Positions 28,653-37,339 of a DNA stretch of 64,000 nt are shown here, piece after piece. The notes below the pieces were generated by a model. That model searched no databases. It worked only from the letters and a program-made list of their open reading frames with translations, and was not told the origin of the DNA. The stretch comes from Spongisporangium articulatum (GTDB taxonomy: Bacteria; Actinomycetota; Actinomycetes; Actinomycetales; Kineosporiaceae), in assembly GCF_044465595.1 (NCBI RefSeq), contig NZ_JBITLV010000006.1, positions 62,001 through 126,000 on the forward strand, read 5' to 3'. The first letter of the stretch is position 1. The number at the start of each line of letters is the position of its first letter. The position numbers were made by a program, and so were the translations under genes.

Positions 28653-30005
28653 GTGGATTCCACGCCGTTCGCCGGTGTCAACCCCATGCCGCAGCAGCCT
28701 GCGCCCCCGGCGCCGGCCCCCGCGCAGCCGGCCTACGCCGTCCCTCCGGCCTCGGCCCCCGCTCCGATGCAGGCCCCCGTCCGCCCAGCGCCCGTCGTCC
28801 CGGCGGCCGCTCCCGTGCAGGCCCCCGTCCAGTCGCCGACCTACGCGCCGGCGCCGGTCCAGCCGCCCGCCCCGCGCCCCGCTCACATCGAGCCCGGCCC
28901 GGCGACCGCCGGGGTCGACGGTTCGGAGGACCCGTTCGCGAACGATCTCGACCTGCACGACGTGCTGCGGCACCTGATCGAGAGCAAGGGGTCGGACCTG
29001 CACATCTCGGTCGGCGCACCGCCCCAGGTGCGCGTCTTCGGGGATCTTCAGGGCATTCCGAACTACCCGCCGCTGAGCCGGGCCGTCATCCAGCGCTCGC
29101 TCTACGCGATCCTGACCCAGCGCCAGCGCGAGACCTTCGAGGCCGAGATGGAGCTGGACTTCAGCTACGCCGTCCACGGCCTGGCCCGGTTCCGGGTCAA
29201 CTACTACCGGCAGCGCGAGTCGCTCGGGGCGGTCTTCCGGGTCATCCCCTACGAGATCAAGACCCTCGAGCAGCTCGGGATGCCGCCCGTGGTGGCCAGT
29301 TTCGCCGACATGAGCCGCGGTCTGGTGCTGGTCACCGGGCCCACCGGTTCCGGTAAGAGCACCACGCTGGCCGCGATCATCGACCTGGTCAACCGGACCC
29401 GCCGGGGCCACATCATGACCGTCGAGGACCCGATCGAGTTCCTGCACCAGCACAAGCTCTCGCTGGTCAACCAGCGTGAGGTGGGCGAGGACACCAAGTC
29501 CTTCACGCTGGCCCTGCGGCACGCGCTGCGGCAGGACCCCGACGTCATCCTGATCGGTGAGCTCCGGGACCTGGAGACCATCTCGACCGCCCTGACCGCG
29601 GCCGAGACCGGCCACCTGGTGTTCGCCACCCTGCACACGCAGGACGCCGCCCAGACCATCGACCGCGTCATCGACGTGTTCCCGGCCCACCAGCAGCAAC
29701 AGGTGCGGGTGCAGCTGGCCGCCACCATCCAGGGCGTGGTCTGCCAGACCCTCTGCAAGACCGCCGACGGCAAGGGCCGGGTGGCCGCCACGGAGATCAT
29801 GGTCGGCACCCCGGCCATCCGGAACCTGGTGCGCGAAGGGAAGATCCACCAGATCCACTCGCTCATGCAGGCCGGTGCCCAGCACGGGATGATCACCGCG
29901 GACCAGTCGCTGGCCCACCTGGCCCGCCACCGCGTCATCGACTGGCGGGAGGGTCTCGAGCACTGCCACAACGTCGAGGACTACCGCCGCCTCACCCAGG
30001 CCTGA
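28653..30005 (+). CDS. pilT: Type IV pilus retraction ATPase PilT
   Basis: A 450-residue hexameric secretion-type ATPase. The first roughly 95 residues are a Pro/Ala-rich extension not seen in classical PilT. The ATPase core follows: Walker A GPTGSGKSTTLAA (about 229-241), Asp box MTVEDPIEFLHQ, Walker B ILIGELRDLETIST (about 299-312) and the His box TGHLVFATLHT. The retraction motif region near the C-terminus reads GMITADQSLAHL. The GTG has a strong AGGAGG site (28641-28646). A small hairpin (28589-28604) lies between aroE and this gene, and CCTCAGG (28613) can pair with CCTGAGG (28637), which overlaps the first bases of the ribosome site. Confidence 0.92.
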   Translation: MDSTPFAGVNPMPQQPAPPAPAPAQPAYAVPPASAPAPMQAPVRPAPVVPAAAPVQAPVQSPTYAPAPVQPPAPRPAHIEPGPATAGVDGSEDPFANDLDLHDVLRHLIESKGSDLHISVGAPPQVRVFGDLQGIPNYPPLSRAVIQRSLYAILTQRQRETFEAEMELDFSYAVHGLARFRVNYYRQRESLGAVFRVIPYEIKTLEQLGMPPVVASFADMSRGLVLVTGPTGSGKSTTLAAIIDLVNRTRRGHIMTVEDPIEFLHQHKLSLVNQREVGEDTKSFTLALRHALRQDPDVILIGELRDLETISTALTAAETGHLVFATLHTQDAAQTIDRVIDVFPAHQQQQVRVQLAATIQGVVCQTLCKTADGKGRVAATEIMVGTPAIRNLVREGKIHQIHSLMQAGAQHGMITADQSLAHLARHRVIDWREGLEHCHNVEDYRRLTQA

Positions 30006-30040
30006 CCTCAGCTGACGGACGAGACGGGACATTCACGACG

Positions 30041-31267
30041 ATGAGCTCCGCGACCATGAACACGTACGAGTACACCGTCCGCGACAAGCGGGGCGGGAAG
30101 GTCACCGGCCGGCTCGAGGCGCCCACCCAGGAGGCCGTGGCGCAGAAGCTGCGCTCCCAGGGGCTGGCCCCGATCAACATCCGCCGGGCCGACAGCGGTC
30201 TGCAGCGCGAGATCAGGCTGCCGGGCAGCGACCGGGTGCCGATGAAGGACCTGGCCGTCATGTCGCGGCAGTTCTCGGTCATGATCGAGTCGGGCCTGTC
30301 GCTGCTGCGGGCGCTGAACATCCTCGCCACGCAGACCGAGAACAAGGCGCTGGCCAAGGTGCTCGGCGAGGTGCGGACCGACGTCGAGGGCGGCTCGTCG
30401 CTGTCCGCGGCCCTGGCCAAGCGCAGCCAGGTCTTCCCGCCGTTGATGGTCAACATGTGCCGGGCCGGTGAGGTCGGCGGCTTCCTCGACAAGGTCCTGG
30501 TGCAGATCGCCAACAACCTCGAGGCCGAGGTCCGGCTGCGCGGCAAGATCAAGTCGGCGATGACCTACCCGTCGGTCGTGTTCGGCATCTCGATCCTGTC
30601 CGTGATCGGCATGCTGCTGTTCATCGTCCCGACGTTCTCGAACATGTTCGCGTCGCTGGGCGGCACCCTGCCGCTGCCCACCCGGATCCTGGTCTGGATG
30701 TCCCACGCCATGCGCTGGGGCCTGCCCCTGCTGATCGTGCTCGCCATCGGCGGCTTCTTCGGCTGGCGCAAGATCAAGAACGACGAGCGGGTGCGCCGGG
30801 CCATCGACCCGTGGAAGTTGAAGGTGCCGGTCTTCGGCCCGCTGTTCAAGAAGGTGGCGATCAGCCGGTTCACCCGCAACCTGGGCACCATGCTGGCCGC
30901 CGGGGTGCCCATCCTGCGCAGCCTGGAGATCGTCGGACAGGCCAGCGGCAACATCGTGATCAGCGACGCGGCCAAGTCGGTCGAGGACAGCGTGCGGCGC
31001 GGTGACTCGCTGGCCGCCCCGCTGGCCGACAGCGGGGTGTTCCCCCCGATGGTCGTACAGATGCTCGCGGTCGGTGAGGACACCGGCGCCATGGACACGA
31101 TGCTGCACAAGGTCTCGGACTTCTACGACCAGGAGGTCGAGACGGCCACCGAGGCCCTGACCAGCCTGATCGAGCCCCTGATGATCGCCGTTCTGGGCGC
31201 GATCATCGGCGGAATGATCATCGCTCTCTACATGCCGATCTTCGGCGTCTTCAACCTGATCAAGTAG
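30041..31267 (+). CDS. pilC: Type IV pilus inner membrane platform protein PilC
   Basis: A 408-residue polytopic membrane protein of the GspF/PilC family, the platform on which the assembly and retraction ATPases act. An N-terminal domain (TYEYTVRDKRGGKVTGRLEA) precedes two GspF repeats (about 75-195 and 275-400). Membrane segments are at about 170-195, 225-245 and 380-405. The motifs GLSLLRAL and GVPILRSLEI mark the repeats. Two ATGs (30041, 30056) are possible. It follows pilT with a 35-base gap. Confidence 0.95.
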   Translation: MSSATMNTYEYTVRDKRGGKVTGRLEAPTQEAVAQKLRSQGLAPINIRRADSGLQREIRLPGSDRVPMKDLAVMSRQFSVMIESGLSLLRALNILATQTENKALAKVLGEVRTDVEGGSSLSAALAKRSQVFPPLMVNMCRAGEVGGFLDKVLVQIANNLEAEVRLRGKIKSAMTYPSVVFGISILSVIGMLLFIVPTFSNMFASLGGTLPLPTRILVWMSHAMRWGLPLLIVLAIGGFFGWRKIKNDERVRRAIDPWKLKVPVFGPLFKKVAISRFTRNLGTMLAAGVPILRSLEIVGQASGNIVISDAAKSVEDSVRRGDSLAAPLADSGVFPPMVVQMLAVGEDTGAMDTMLHKVSDFYDQEVETATEALTSLIEPLMIAVLGAIIGGMIIALYMPIFGVFNLIK

Positions 31268-31429
31268 GCCTTCCGGGTGGTTCCGGCCACGGAGAGCGAC
31301 CACCGCTCAAGTCGCGGCCGTCGGGGGGCGATACCCGAGAGGTCATAGAGCGGCGATTCCTTCAGTTACCAGCGTCGGCGCTCCCTCATACGTCTCTGAT
31401 CGCACTCACTCATGAACGGAGAGCATCTG

Positions 31430-31903
31430 ATGCTCGCTCGAATCCACAAGGCGATGAAGGAGAAGGACGAGGGCTTCACGCTCATCGAACTTCTGGTCGT
31501 CATGATCATCATCGGCATCCTGGCCGCGATCGCGATCCCGGTCTTCCTGAGCCAGCGCGCCAAGGCCCGGGACACCGCCACCAAGTCCGACGTGACGACG
31601 GTGGGCAAGGAGGTCGCGACCTACTACGTGGACAACACCGCGCAGCTGTACGCCTCGGTGAGCGGCAACGTGCTGACCATCCGGACCGGTTCGTACTCCG
31701 GTACCGCGGTGACCACCGTGACCCTGAGCAACGGGACCGCGGAGATCACGTCGGGTAGCACGGCGATCACCTTCCCGGCGTCCTGCACCAACTACGCCGG
31801 TAACTGGATCGTCGGGCTGAAGAACCCGAGCGGCAGCCAGCAGACGTACTACTACTCGGCCACCGCCGGGCTGAGCACGTCGGCTCCGACCGCCTGTGTC
31901 TGA
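31430..31903 (+). CDS. pilA: Major type IV pilin
   Basis: A 157-residue prepilin. The leader MLARIHKAMKEKDEG is followed by the class III cleavage site G/F and the hydrophobic helix FTLIELLVVMIIIGILAAIA, with Glu at mature position 5. The C-terminal half has two cysteines (ASCTN and the penultimate residue), able to form the pilin disulfide loop. I chose ATG 31430 because GGAGAG lies five bases upstream; an earlier ATG at 31412 lacks a site. PilD in the same cluster should process it. The 162-base leader after pilC suggests its own promoter, though no element stands out. Confidence 0.95.
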   Translation: MLARIHKAMKEKDEGFTLIELLVVMIIIGILAAIAIPVFLSQRAKARDTATKSDVTTVGKEVATYYVDNTAQLYASVSGNVLTIRTGSYSGTAVTTVTLSNGTAEITSGSTAITFPASCTNYAGNWIVGLKNPSGSQQTYYYSATAGLSTSAPTACV

Positions 31904-31927
31904 TCCGCACCAGCAGTGATCGGTCGG

Positions 31928-32145
31928 CGGGGGGGGGGGGGGGGGGGGGCCCCCCCCCCGCCCCCCCCCCCCCCCGGGGGGGGCCCCCCCCCCCGCCCGC
32001 CCCGCCGGGATAGCGCGGGGGGGGAGTGGGNNNNNNNNNNCCCCGCCCCCCGCGGGGCTCGCCCCGGGGCCCCCCCCCGCTTTTTTATACCCCCCCCCCG
32101 ATTTCTTGGGGGGGGGGGGCGGGCGGGGGGGCCCCCCCCCGGCCG
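31928..32145. other. Assembly gap and homopolymer artefact
   Basis: Long runs of G and C, a poly-T patch and ten Ns at 32031-32040 replace normal sequence between pilA and the next pilin gene. This is a poorly resolved or padded stretch, not biology. Any reading frame across it is unreliable. The original intergenic sequence, or even a small gene, could be missing. Confidence 0.95.
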
Positions 32146-32173
32146 CCACCGCCCCGTCGACAGAGGGACCGCC

Positions 32174-33481
32174 ATGACACGACTGCGTACCTGGTTCAGC
32201 CGGGGGGACGAGAGTGGGTTCACCATTCTCGAAGTGGTCATGGCCATGACGATCTTCGCCGTCATGGTGCCGGCCACCATGTCCGTGGTCGCCAAGACCA
32301 CGTCGGGCGTCACGGACAACCGCTCGCGTGTCGTCGCGGCCAGCCTCGTGGCCAGCCAGATCGAACAGGTCCGGACCCTGACGGCCGACAACATCTCCGC
32401 GTCGTCCACGACGCGGACGATCGGCAGCGTCACCTACACGGTCGCCCAGACCGTGACCACGGCCAGCGCCAACGGCAGCACTATCTCCTGCAGCACCACC
32501 GCGTCGCAGGTGCCCGTGCTCTACAAGCTGGTCACCGTCAAGGCGACCTGGCCGAACATGGGCAGTATCCAGCCCGTCCGGGCCGACACCCTGGTCCAGG
32601 CCACCACCGCCGGCAAGGGTGCGCTGTCGGTCAGCGTGACCAACTCCAGCGGTGGCGCCGTGGCCAGCCTCCCGGTGACCCTCAGCAACGGGCAGACCGG
32701 GACCACCGACGCCAACGGCTGCGTCATCTTCACGAACATCACCCCCGGCTCGTACACCGCGACGCTGAACAGCGCCGGGTACGTCGGGCAGAACGGCCTG
32801 CAGTCGGTGACCAGCCCGTCGGCCACCGTCACCGCGCAGACCATCACCAAGATCTCGATGACCTACGACATCGCGATGAGCCTCGCGATGAACTACGTGG
32901 CCGCCGACGGCAGCACCGCCCTGACCAGCGCCGAGCTGGCCGAGATCCCGAGCGAGTTCCGCTCCGGGCAGGTGACCAGCACGAACAAGACGGTGAGCGT
33001 GTCCCTGCCGGGCTCGGCCAGCAACCTGTACCCGGCCGTCTACACGGTCAAGAGCGGCACCGGCAACGCCTGCACCATGGCCACCAAGGACATGACCAGC
33101 GGCAGTCCCACGTCGCAGTCGGTCAACATCCCCACCCGGACCGTCGGCCTGACCAACCTGACCACGTTCTCCGCGATCGGCCAGATCAAGGCCTATTACC
33201 AGAGCGCCACCGTGGGCTCCGGGGTGACCTGCCCGACCAACACCTCGGTCGACATCGGGAGCGTCTTCTCGATCTTCGGTGACCACAGCGCGCAGCTGCC
33301 GCTGGGGGAGTGGAAGCTCCAGTTCCCCTGGAACCCGGTCGGTTTCATCCCGATCCCGGGTCTGACGGTGTTCTGCATCAACGTGAACCTGACCCTGAAC
33401 TCGCTCGTCGACATCCTGGTCGACGTCGGCGTGATCATCTCCAGCGTCATCGGCGGCCTGCTGACCGGCGGGGGGTGCTGA
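32174..33481 (+). CDS. Minor pilin, PilV-like, with inserted beta-sandwich-like domain
   Basis: A 435-residue prepilin-like protein. The leader ends GDESG, then FTILEVVMAMTIFAVMVPA with Glu5, a class III signal. After the pilin helix comes the block VTDNRSRVVAASLVASQIEQ. In the middle (about 165-205) LPVTLSNGQTGTTDANGCVI and GSYTATL match carboxypeptidase-regulatory/CnaB-like folds. The protein ends LLTGGGC. It is a paralogue of the gene at 35989. The ATG has AGAGGGA upstream, directly after the assembly artefact; the frame also runs back into the artefact but that part is not real. It is probably a tip or minor pilus subunit. Confidence 0.85.
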   Translation: MTRLRTWFSRGDESGFTILEVVMAMTIFAVMVPATMSVVAKTTSGVTDNRSRVVAASLVASQIEQVRTLTADNISASSTTRTIGSVTYTVAQTVTTASANGSTISCSTTASQVPVLYKLVTVKATWPNMGSIQPVRADTLVQATTAGKGALSVSVTNSSGGAVASLPVTLSNGQTGTTDANGCVIFTNITPGSYTATLNSAGYVGQNGLQSVTSPSATVTAQTITKISMTYDIAMSLAMNYVAADGSTALTSAELAEIPSEFRSGQVTSTNKTVSVSLPGSASNLYPAVYTVKSGTGNACTMATKDMTSGSPTSQSVNIPTRTVGLTNLTTFSAIGQIKAYYQSATVGSGVTCPTNTSVDIGSVFSIFGDHSAQLPLGEWKLQFPWNPVGFIPIPGLTVFCINVNLTLNSLVDILVDVGVIISSVIGGLLTGGGC

Positions 33482-33483
33482 GC

Positions 33484-34116
33484 ATGTTCAGGGCGATCCG
33501 GCGCCGGCGCGCCGTCGACGACCGCGGGATGACGCTGGTCGAGCTCATGGTCGCGATGTCCATCACCTCGGTGCTGGCGATCGCGGTGACGGCCCTCTTC
33601 CTCGGGCTGATGCGCTCCACCAGCTTCCTCAACGGCACGATGGACAGCACCGCCGAGGCGCGGGTCGCGGCCGAGGCGATCAGCCGGGTCCTGCGGGTCG
33701 CGGCCCCCGACGGCGCGACCGCCGCGATCACCGTGGCCAAGTCGGACACGATCACGTTCACCGCCAGCCTCGACCGCAGCAACTACACGAGCACCACCCC
33801 GATCACGGCGCTGACCACGGTCACGTTCGCGTACAGCAACGGCTGCCTGAACCGGACCCAGACCGTCTCCGGGGTCACGCAGACCGCGTGCGTCATGCGC
33901 ACCACCACGGCCCCGGTGTTCAGCTACTACACCAGCGGCAGCTCGACCACGCCGCTCACGGTGCCGGCGTACGGGCTGGACGACGCCACGCGGCGCAGCG
34001 TGAAGAGCATCGAGGTGACCCTCACGGGTTCCAAGACCAACAGCAGCGGCCGGTCGGCGATCGCCACGGTCAGCGACCGCGTGGTCCTCACCAACTGCCA
34101 GTTGGCGAGCTGCTGA
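33484..34116 (+). CDS. Minor pilin, PilW/PilJ-like
   Basis: A 210-residue prepilin-like protein. The basic leader MFRAIRRRRAVDDRG is cleaved before MTLVELMVAMSITSVLAIAV (Met instead of Phe at +1, Glu at +5). The C-terminal domain is Thr/Ser-rich and mostly beta, with cysteines in NGCLN, TACVM and the terminal CQLASC. It starts two bases after the previous gene and overlaps the next by one base (TGATG). It likely belongs to the minor pilin priming complex. Confidence 0.85.
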   Translation: MFRAIRRRRAVDDRGMTLVELMVAMSITSVLAIAVTALFLGLMRSTSFLNGTMDSTAEARVAAEAISRVLRVAAPDGATAAITVAKSDTITFTASLDRSNYTSTTPITALTTVTFAYSNGCLNRTQTVSGVTQTACVMRTTTAPVFSYYTSGSSTTPLTVPAYGLDDATRRSVKSIEVTLTGSKTNSSGRSAIATVSDRVVLTNCQLASC

Positions 34117-35984
34117 TGGACGGGCACAAGAACTCAGGGAGGTTCACGGTGGGGCGGCTGCGGGCTCGGCACGTTCCGGGTGAGGACATGGACGCCGGCT
34201 TCGCGATGATGCTCGTCCTCATCTCGATGTCGGTGCTGATGCTCTTCATGACGGTCAGCCTGGCGGCCGTGATCCAGAACAGCGTCCCGTCGCGGGCCGA
34301 CCAGGACTCCAAGGCCGCCGTGGCCGCCGCCCAGGGCGGGATCGAGGAGTACCTGGGGCGGCTGCAGAACGACTCCGAGTACTGGCGGCGGAACAACGTC
34401 GACTCCACCAACTCCGCGTTCGACACGGCCGGCACGTACCTGCCGGGCAACACGAGCGGGGCCAAGTACTCGTACCGGGTGCTGAACAGCATCTCCGACA
34501 TCGACGCCGGTAACCCGATCCAGCTGGAGGTCACGGGGATCAGCAGCCCCAGCGCCACCGGCAAGGTCGTGAAGCGGGTGCTACGCGCCCAGCTGCAGAA
34601 GACCGGTACGTCCGGCGCGTGGACCCCCCAGTACGCGTACTTCAGCGACTACGAGGTCGGCGACCCGAGCCAGTTCGCCTCCGCGAACAGCAAGTGCGGC
34701 AACTACTACTACGGCACGGTGGCCGGGACGGCGTCCAGCTCGGGCCGCAACAGCGTGGCGAGCAACGCCACCGCGTGCCCCGAGATCCCGTGGCTGACCG
34801 GTGACGCCGTGACCGGGCAGATCGTCAGCAACGACCCGCTGTACATCCCGGGCAACCCGACCTTCAGCGTGAAGCCGAAGTCGGCCTGGGCCGGGGCCTC
34901 CAGCAAGTGGTACTGGGGGTCCGGTACGCCGAGCCAGACGTCGCAGACCGGGACCGTGGTCAGCAACCTGCCCTCGGACAACACCTATCTGCTCAAGGAC
35001 GTCAACCCGCGCCCGGACGGCGGCGACCCGGGCCCGGGCTGCCTCTACAAGGGCGCCACGAAGATCACGTTCAGCGGGACGTCGTTCACCGTCTACAGCC
35101 CGGGGACCACGACCACCACCACCGGCTGCTTCAACGCGACGAACGCGAGTGCGGCGCAGACGTTCACGAGCATTCCGCCGGTGATCTACGTGCAGTCGTC
35201 GACCAACACGTCGTGCGGGTCGTTGGGCTACCCGGCCAGCAACGAGTACGTCAGCCCCACCGGGTACTACACGGACGCCACGGGCGGCGTGCAGTACACC
35301 CCGAGCTACGCCTGCACCCGCGGCACGGCCTACGTCTCGGGCACGGTCAACGGCAACGTCACCGTCGGCACCGAGAACGACATCGTGGTCGGTGGCGACC
35401 TGACCACCGCCAACACCACGACCAACATGGTGGGCCTCAACGCCGGTCAGGACGTCTGGGTCTACCACCCGCTGAAGGCGAACACGACGACCAGCACCGT
35501 CGGCCCGACCACGCAGACCGGCGTCAGCTCCTGCACCACGGGCACGTCGACGACGGGCAACACCACCACGACGATCACCTGCAGCTCGCAGTACTGCACC
35601 TCGTGGTTCATCTTCTGCCTGGCCTACGGCTACGACAAGACGACCACGACGGTCACCACCTCCTCGTCCTACGCCAACCTCCTGACGACGCCGGTGACGA
35701 CCATCCAGGCGTCGATCCTGACCGGCAGCGGCAGCTTCCTGGTGCAGAACTTCAACCGCGGCGCCGCGATCAGCACCACGACGACGAACCGGTTGGCCGT
35801 GACCGGATCCATCTCGCAGAAGTGGCGCGGCCCGATCTCCACGATCTCGAGCACCGGCGCGACCATCAGCACCGGCTACCTGGCGAACTACACCCTGGAC
35901 AGCCGGCTGCCCAACCAGGTCCCGCCGTACTTCATCGACCCGGGACTGGCGACCTGGTCGCTGACCCGACTCACGGACGGATAG
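34116..35984 (+). CDS. Large PilX-like pilus assembly protein
   Basis: A 622-residue protein, far larger than typical PilX (about 200 residues). It has an N-terminal membrane segment (about 27-55, GFAMMLVLISMSVLMLFMTV) and the block AAVAAAQGGIEEYLGRLQND, which resembles PilX-type proteins. There is no clear class III cleavage site with Glu5. The remainder is a large extracytoplasmic Thr/Ser/Gly-rich region with low-complexity Thr runs (about 330 and 465-520) and scattered cysteines. It may be an exposed pilus-tip or adhesin component. The ATG overlaps the preceding stop. Confidence 0.75.
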   Translation: MDGHKNSGRFTVGRLRARHVPGEDMDAGFAMMLVLISMSVLMLFMTVSLAAVIQNSVPSRADQDSKAAVAAAQGGIEEYLGRLQNDSEYWRRNNVDSTNSAFDTAGTYLPGNTSGAKYSYRVLNSISDIDAGNPIQLEVTGISSPSATGKVVKRVLRAQLQKTGTSGAWTPQYAYFSDYEVGDPSQFASANSKCGNYYYGTVAGTASSSGRNSVASNATACPEIPWLTGDAVTGQIVSNDPLYIPGNPTFSVKPKSAWAGASSKWYWGSGTPSQTSQTGTVVSNLPSDNTYLLKDVNPRPDGGDPGPGCLYKGATKITFSGTSFTVYSPGTTTTTTGCFNATNASAAQTFTSIPPVIYVQSSTNTSCGSLGYPASNEYVSPTGYYTDATGGVQYTPSYACTRGTAYVSGTVNGNVTVGTENDIVVGGDLTTANTTTNMVGLNAGQDVWVYHPLKANTTTSTVGPTTQTGVSSCTTGTSTTGNTTTTITCSSQYCTSWFIFCLAYGYDKTTTTVTTSSSYANLLTTPVTTIQASILTGSGSFLVQNFNRGAAISTTTTNRLAVTGSISQKWRGPISTISSTGATISTGYLANYTLDSRLPNQVPPYFIDPGLATWSLTRLTDG

Positions 35985-35988
35985 GGCG

Positions 35989-37320
35989 ATGCGCGAAAGG
36001 CATGGAGTGCGAGCGTTTCTCAGGAAGAGAAGGCTGTCGGCGGGGCGTCCGGGCACGGGTGACGACGGCGGGTTCGGGATCATCGAGGTCGTCGTCGCGA
36101 TGGTGCTGTTCGCGATCATGGTCCCGGCCACGGTCTCGGTGATGGCGAGCACCACGGGCGGGGTGACCGACAACCGCTCCCGCGTGGTCGCCGCGAGCCT
36201 GGCCTCGAGCCAGATCGAGATGGCCCGCAGCCAGGCGGCCTCGGTGGCCTCGGAGACCACCACCCGCGTGGTCGGCAAGGTGACCTACACGATCGCGCAG
36301 ACCGTGACGACGTCCACGGCCTCCGCCACGCTGGTGACCTGCTCCTCGGCGACCCTGCCGGCCGTCTACAAGCTGGTCACCGTCAACGTCACCTGGCCCA
36401 GCATGGGCAGCGTCCGGCCGGTCCGCTCGGACACGGTGGTGCGCGGGACGGCGTCCGGCACCGGGGGCCTGGCGGTGACCATCATCGACTCGTCCGGCAA
36501 CCCCGTCCCGAACCTGCCCGTCCAGCTCAGCAACGGCAACGTGCTGACGACGGACAGCAACGGCTGTGTCATCTTCACGAACCTGCCGCCGGGCACGTAC
36601 ACGGTCGTCCTCGACCAGGCCGGCTACGTCGGCGGCGACGGCAGCCAGCACACCACCAGCGACCCGGTGAACGTCACCAAGGACACCGTCTCGACGGTTT
36701 CGATGGGCTACGACCAGGGCGTGTCCCTGGCCATCAAGTACGTCGACAACTCGGGGCAGACGCTGTCCAAGGCGGACGACGACCAGCTCCCTCTCGAGCT
36801 CAAGACGGCCACGGTCTCGGGCACCAAGGGGTCGAAGACCGTCAGCATCCCGGGCAGCGTGACGGGCCTGTACCCGGCCACCTACACGGTGACGTCGGGC
36901 AAGTGCACCCTCGGGTCCAAGGACATGAGCAGCGGGGTGCCGACCTCGCAGACGCTGCAGATCCCGACGGCCGGGGTGCAGGTCGCGGGCATCACCACGA
37001 TCAAGGGCATCGGTGCCGTCACGGCCGTCTACAAGGGGCCCGCCACGGGTTCCGGGGACTTCAGCTGCACGGTCGGCACGACGTTCAAGATCGGGTACAT
37101 GTTCTCGCTGATCGGCGACAACAAGGCGTACCTGCCGCTGGGCAAGTGGGTCATCATGGTGCCCTGGAACGAGCTGGGCGTGATCCTGTCCATCCCGGGG
37201 CTGACCGACATGTGCGTCACGGCCAACCTGACGTCCGCCTCGACCGGGTACACGTTCATCGACGTCGATGCCCAGATCACCAAGATGTTGAGTGGTCTGT
37301 TCACCGGCGGCAGCTGCTGA
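35989..37320 (+). CDS. Minor pilin, PilV-like paralogue
   Basis: A 443-residue prepilin-like protein paralogous to the gene at 32174. The leader ends DDGG, then FGIIEVVVAMVLFAIMVPAT with Glu5. Shared blocks are VTDNRSRVVAASLASSQIE and LPVQLSNGNVLTTDSNGCVI. It ends LFTGGSC, matching the LLTGGGC end of its paralogue. The start is only four bases after the previous stop. Having two copies in one cluster suggests distinct tip subunits or exchangeable surface domains. Confidence 0.85.
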   Translation: MRERHGVRAFLRKRRLSAGRPGTGDDGGFGIIEVVVAMVLFAIMVPATVSVMASTTGGVTDNRSRVVAASLASSQIEMARSQAASVASETTTRVVGKVTYTIAQTVTTSTASATLVTCSSATLPAVYKLVTVNVTWPSMGSVRPVRSDTVVRGTASGTGGLAVTIIDSSGNPVPNLPVQLSNGNVLTTDSNGCVIFTNLPPGTYTVVLDQAGYVGGDGSQHTTSDPVNVTKDTVSTVSMGYDQGVSLAIKYVDNSGQTLSKADDDQLPLELKTATVSGTKGSKTVSIPGSVTGLYPATYTVTSGKCTLGSKDMSSGVPTSQTLQIPTAGVQVAGITTIKGIGAVTAVYKGPATGSGDFSCTVGTTFKIGYMFSLIGDNKAYLPLGKWVIMVPWNELGVILSIPGLTDMCVTANLTSASTGYTFIDVDAQITKMLSGLFTGGSC

Positions 37321-37339
37321 TGCCACTAGCCTGACCGAC

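Noticed and set aside
31916..33481. A longer reading frame running through the N-containing G/C stretch into the PilV-like gene
   Set aside because: It consists of homopolymer artefact and Ns; the real gene starts at ATG 32174 with a ribosome site and a class III leader.
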